DNA from: Siphlonurus alternatus
Lineage: Eukaryota > Arthropoda > Insecta > Ephemeroptera > Siphlonuridae
Length of the DNA: 64,000 bases
NCBI GenBank assembly: GCA_949825025.1
Contig: OX463781.1
Location: 35,233,537 to 35,297,536, forward strand
Reading direction: 5' to 3'
In this document: piece by piece, positions 59,978-64,000 of the stretch
How the letters are laid out: the number at the start of each line of letters is the position of its first letter
Numbering within the stretch: the first letter of the stretch is position 1
The notes under the pieces: generated by a model
What the model was told of the DNA's origin: nothing
The model's input: only the letters and a program-made list of their open reading frames with translations
The model's database searches: none
Position numbers and translations under genes: made by a program

Positions 59978-61129
59978 GGGCGTAGACAAGGGGGGGGTTT
60001 TGGGTGTTATAACCCCCCCCCTTGAGAGCTGAACCTTAGTAAATTTTAAGGGAAAAATAACAAAAAATGGTACTCGACGGATACGATTTAGCTAAAATTT
60101 TATGAAAAATTTTCTTAAAAAAAAAACTTTAAAAATTTATATCCCCGAAACACATGCATTGTTAATATACATCTTTAATTTTTTTAAAATCGGTCTACAA
60201 TATTATGATTATTTAAGTATCATGGTATAATTCTATTATGATAATTATATTATGTGGTATTCATTATTAAGTTATTTTTGTTTTTGTATACGAAAAGACA
60301 CTATAAAGACAACAATTTAAAGTATAAAAAATGTTGAAAACATTCCCCGCATGATGTTCAGCATAACAATAAAAATTTTATATAGTATTTTATTATTTTT
60401 TAATTAATTATATAGGTATATTACATCTTGCAATTGCTAGTTTCATTGTCTCATGTAAGTCATATGTATAATACTGTACGTATATATTTAAACTTATTAT
60501 TGAAGTTAAAAAAATCCGATTTTTAAATGTATTAATTTTACAGTATACTTAATGTAATGAATTGATTTTCCTGTTTTGAAAATTTAAATATAAATATTTT
60601 TTCTTGCTCGTACATTAGTACATCGTCTTAAAATGTGGTCTATTTTTTTATAAGAAAAAATACTGTAGTGACAAAAATATTGTAACTACATAATTAACGA
60701 TTTACAAATATATAAGAAATTTGCTGCAACTTTTCATCGAAAAAAATTATAGTCCACGTCCCTTTTTCAAAAAAATCGCGCACCATGAAACTAATAAAAT
60801 AATATAAAAGTGGTTATTAGATGAATTACTTGATTTAACTAAAATTATTTACTCAAAGCTTTATTTATTACGTTAGTGCACGTACAATATTGAAAAGAAA
60901 TTAAAAAAATGGGATGCAAAAAATATAAAAATATTGCATCAGGCCATACGTACATCCTCTATAATAGTATTTTTTAATAATCTTAACCTAAAAAAGGGGC
61001 GTGTCCTTAAAAAAAATCGCGCCTGCGGCGGGCTATTGGGGGGCTACGCCCCCCAAACCCCCCGGTGGGATATTCTCAATCTTGATCTTCAAGAACCCCC
61101 CCCTTGAACAAATCCTGGCTACGCCACTG
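59975..61129. mobile_element. 1.15-kb hAT-like element at the palindrome edge
   Basis: Ends CAGGGGCGTAGACAAGGGGG and TCCTGGCTACGCCACTG are imperfect terminal inverted repeats; TATATATA on both sides would fit an 8-bp duplication in an AT run. No transposase frame. A sub-terminal GCGCCTGCGGCGGGCTA block (61018-61034) is shared with 38956-41070. Confidence 0.75.
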
Positions 61130-61749
61130 TATATATATATATATGCATTGTATATATAATATAAATCATATAATATAATATGTTTTTTGTCAGCCCCGTT
61201 CCATGAAATCTCAGTTCATGACTTGGATCGGACACTTTTCATTAATTTCATTTTATTCAAACACTGATTATATAATACGCAATTAAATCATGGATTACGT
61301 CAATATAAAAATATTTAGATAACTAAAACACGATGAACAACAACAATAGCATCAATAATATTGAAATAAGAATTCATGGAAAAATAAAAATACAAAAATA
61401 ACTAAAAAAAAATAACACTACACGCATAATACATCTTCTGACAAAACTTATTTTTGTATTTTAGGATTAGGATTAGTATTTTTACAGAATGGAGTACTTT
61501 AAATTGTTAATGGGAATATTCTTTAAATTGGTTTTACATTATCTATTTATCAAATCGGAGTACCAAACCATACCGGGAAAAAACAACCAGGTACCAGAGG
61601 CTTGATACCAGCTGACATCAGGAAAATGTCAGAGGCTGCAGCCTAGAGTGCAACAGTATATTACGTCACCTCACCGCACAATGCAATCATCTCTGGAAGA
61701 ATGAAACGCACGTAACATAGCTACACAAAAAATTTGATGCAATCCTAAA
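61130..61749. other. No gene recognised
   Basis: AT-rich sequence with an AGGATTAGGATTAG stretch near 61462 and a short inverted CTGACATCAGGAAAATGTCAG at 61611. Nothing more is supported. Confidence 0.35.
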
Positions 61750-61920
61750 TGTCACTCGATTAGATGGTTTATATTTATTACAGGATGAACTTAAAAATTC
61801 TTATAACATGGATGGTAAGAATGCAGATTACTTAAAAAAAATTGTGCAATTTTGGAATGATCCATATGTTATAAGAATTTTTTTAAGTTCGTCCTCTGTT
61901 ACAATCTAATCGAGTGTCAG
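61750..61920. mobile_element. Short foldback element
   Basis: GTCACTCGATTAGAT...GAACTTAAAAATTCTTATAAC is mirrored by GTTATAAGAATTTTTTTAAG...ATCTAATCGAGTGTC. Apex near 61838. Confidence 0.7.
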
Positions 61921-62354
61921 AAGGTTTAGAGTTCTTGCATATATATATATATTATATATATATAAATAGATTTAAAATAAGAATAGAAATTTATTAAGGC
62001 TCCACGAGCCTTGAGGCCTGCTGTATAATCACCATACCACTATTATAAAATCACTTTTGAATAGCATGTGTATTCCAAATTTTAATCACGTTGCTCAATT
62101 AAGTTATTAAGTATATATTAGTGTGTATATACTATTGACTATTGACAAATAGTTAAAATACCATAAACGTAACGTTTATGAAAAATACGTATACAGAATG
62201 TAACAGAACTAAATTATTCTCAAATATTATTAGAAGTTGAAATGGAATTAAAAGTTTCCTTTAATCTGTTTTTTTTTTTTTTTAATCGTCAGCAATATGC
62301 AATGAATCTCAAAATGTCTCAAATGGAAATTAGCATGGCAAGTCGAGCATAAAT

Positions 62355-62358
<4 letters not shown>

Positions 62359-62434
<76 letters not shown>
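62359..62434. repeat. (AT)n microsatellite
   Basis: AT run with one TACAT interruption; frames across it are not genes. Confidence 0.85.
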
Positions 62435-62443
<9 letters not shown>

Positions 62444-62767
62444 ATAAAATTAAATATTATATGTACTGCCATGGCAACAATATAATTATATATATTCACG
62501 CAAGTACCACACAAAAATTTTTAAGTATTATATATTATAATATAACATCTTAACATCGTAATAAACATCCCAATACTTTTTGCATAAGCTACCACGCAAT
62601 ATTTTTCAAGGAAATCTAATCGACAAGGGCCTTTTTGTCAGCATGCGGGTACGCGGATCATGTCAAAAATGTTTCAATCAGACTTCATTTATTTTCTGCA
62701 GAAACTAATACAGTATATATAATATCAGAATATCATATATATAATTTGTTATATATGTTAGCACCCA

Positions 62768-63060
62768 AAGCCGAATTCGGGCAAAAGCCGAAAAAAATGC
62801 TCACATCTAGTTCTGCGCATCACGAAATGAGCCAAAGCCGAAGTGAGTTTTTTTTTCGGCTTTGGCGCATTTCAATTTGAACAAAACTAGATCTGCTCAA
62901 ATCGAAATGCGCCAAAGCCGAAGTAGAATCTCATATCGGCTTTGGCGCATTTCATTTTGAGCAAAACCAGTTCTGCGCATCGCGGTTTGAGCAAAAGTCG
63001 GAATGATATTTTATTTCGGGTTTGGAGCAAAATTTTGAGCACATCTAGTTTTGCGCAAAA
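62768..63060. repeat. Inverted minisatellite with AAAGCCGAA / TTCGGCTTT units
   Basis: Blocks ATGAGCCAAAGCCGAAG, TTCGGCTTTGGCGCATTTCA, GAAATGCGCCAAAGCCGAAG and TCGGCTTTGGCGCATTTCA alternate in orientation, joined by ACTAG(T/A)TCTG(C/CT)GC words. Each adjacent pair can fold on its own, so the array is a string of hairpins. Confidence 0.7.
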
Positions 63061-63129
63061 TAAAGATGATTTTAATGACGAGATGATGTTTTTAATTTTA
63101 ATGATATTAATTTTAATTTTTTAAAAAGA

Positions 63130-64000
63130 AAAATAAAAAACTAAACTAATAATAAATATTAATATTGTGACTTATTATCTTTCAAGCGCTGTTTAAAAAT
63201 AAATTAATTAGGGAAAAAATAATAACTTTAAAATGTAATCATAAACAGTATACGTACATACCTTATTATAAAAAATATTGTAGAATCTGTTGTTTTTATA
63301 AAACACTCCCCATTTCTGTCACTTAATTACTATTTGATGATGTTTTTGTTAAATTAATAAATTTTTTTGTTTTAAGAACTGCAGCTCAAATAAAATAGAC
63401 ATATACGCCACACGTTTTAAAGTATATTCTTTAGATTCACTCGCTCGCACGCAAATATTGTTGGCCAACAAGTTTAGTCTGTATAATCATATACTTATAG
63501 CTGCAATTTCTTAGAATTAGGCTATCATGCTGTCATCGGTACAACGAGATAAGAAAGTAGCCTTTACCTCTGCAATGAAGTTTAGCCCCATTTGATTGCC
63601 GTAAATGTTTATGTATTGTGGCTGCTACAATGTTCGAAAAAATAGAACGATGGAATTTACAAGTGCGTGCATGACAATATTATATTTCTAATGGTGAGAG
63701 CGAGTGAATCTAAAGAATACTTTAAAACGTGTGGCATATATGTCTATTTTATTTGAGCTGCCGTTCTTAAAACAAAAAAATTATTAATTTAACAAAAACA
63801 TCATCAAATAGTAATTAAGTGACAGAAATGGGGAGTGTTTTATAAAAACAACAGATTCTACAATATTTTTTATAAGGTATGTACGTGTATATACTGTATA
63901 TTATTACATTTTAAAGTTATTATTTTTTCCCTAATTAATTTATTTTTAAACAGCGCTTGAAAGATATATTAGGTTACAATATTAATATTTATTATAAGTT
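63130..64000. repeat. Long inverted repeat running off the window
   Basis: The left arm (63130-63452) ends TTAGATTCACTCGCTCGCAC; the right arm starts GTGAGAGCGAGTGAATCTAA near 63694 and mirrors the left one to the window end (CTCCCCATTTCTGTCAC / GTGACAGAAATGGGGAG). The spacer of about 240 bp (63453-63693) is unrelated DNA without a coding frame. Arms exceed 95% identity by eye, suggesting a young foldback element or young inverted duplication. Confidence 0.85.

Noticed and set aside
1..64000. tRNA genes, CRISPR arrays, bacterial operons
   Set aside because: No tRNA T-loop pattern with fitting acceptor stem and no regularly spaced direct repeats were seen; gene structure is eukaryotic.

Overview
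The window looks like nuclear DNA of an invertebrate animal, probably an arthropod and perhaps a crustacean. It has spliced genes with GT-AG introns, AT-rich spacers, long (AT)n and (GA)n tracts, and a very high density of foldback DNA transposons. The arthropod suggestion rests mainly on the Gln/Gly-rich N-terminus of the Argonaute gene, which is typical of arthropod Ago2. The species cannot be fixed from the sequence.

Region 1 (1-24.8 kb) is genic. The 3' three-quarters of a cytosolic leucyl-tRNA synthetase gene (14 exons, + strand, 755-9752) faces a complete Argonaute gene (17 coding exons, - strand, 24622-14000; 960 codons plus stop, slicer tetrad intact). The two genes are tail to tail. 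Their introns and the 4.2 kb gap between them hold at least ten foldback (palindromic) elements, including an 80-bp TA-flanked hairpin and a 59-bp hairpin inside Argonaute introns.

Region 2 (24.8-29.7 kb) is intergenic. It has a TTAA-flanked foldback, two decayed LINE reverse-transcriptase relics (one cut by a second copy of the 80-bp hairpin), and a foldback built of CCGAGGGTTTTTTTT-type repeats.

Region 3 (29.67-45.53 kb) is a direct tandem duplication of a non-coding unit of about 4.2 kb. Unit 1 is enlarged by a 4.8 kb LINE (- strand) with two long open frames. ORF2 is an endonuclease-reverse transcriptase. ORF1 carries what reads as a TARG1/OARD1-type macrodomain. Unit 2 is enlarged by a 2.1 kb hAT-like element with an 8-bp target duplication and by a short poly-A-tailed retro-insert. 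Each unit is the empty-site control for the other.

Region 4 (about 46.4-60.0 kb) is a giant imperfect palindrome with its apex near 53.75 kb and arms of about 7.3 and 6.2 kb. Most of the length difference comes from insertions private to one arm: two 5S rRNA-derived SINEs, two TTAA foldbacks, a 38-bp TIR-only element with 8-bp target duplications, and two foldbacks in the right arm.

Region 5 (60-64 kb) holds a hAT-like element abutting the palindrome, an inverted minisatellite, and one long inverted repeat running off the window end. No host gene is recognised after 24.8 kb. The strongest candidates for something new are the macrodomain in the LINE ORF1, the TIR-only micro-elements, the giant palindrome, and the 5S-derived SINEs.
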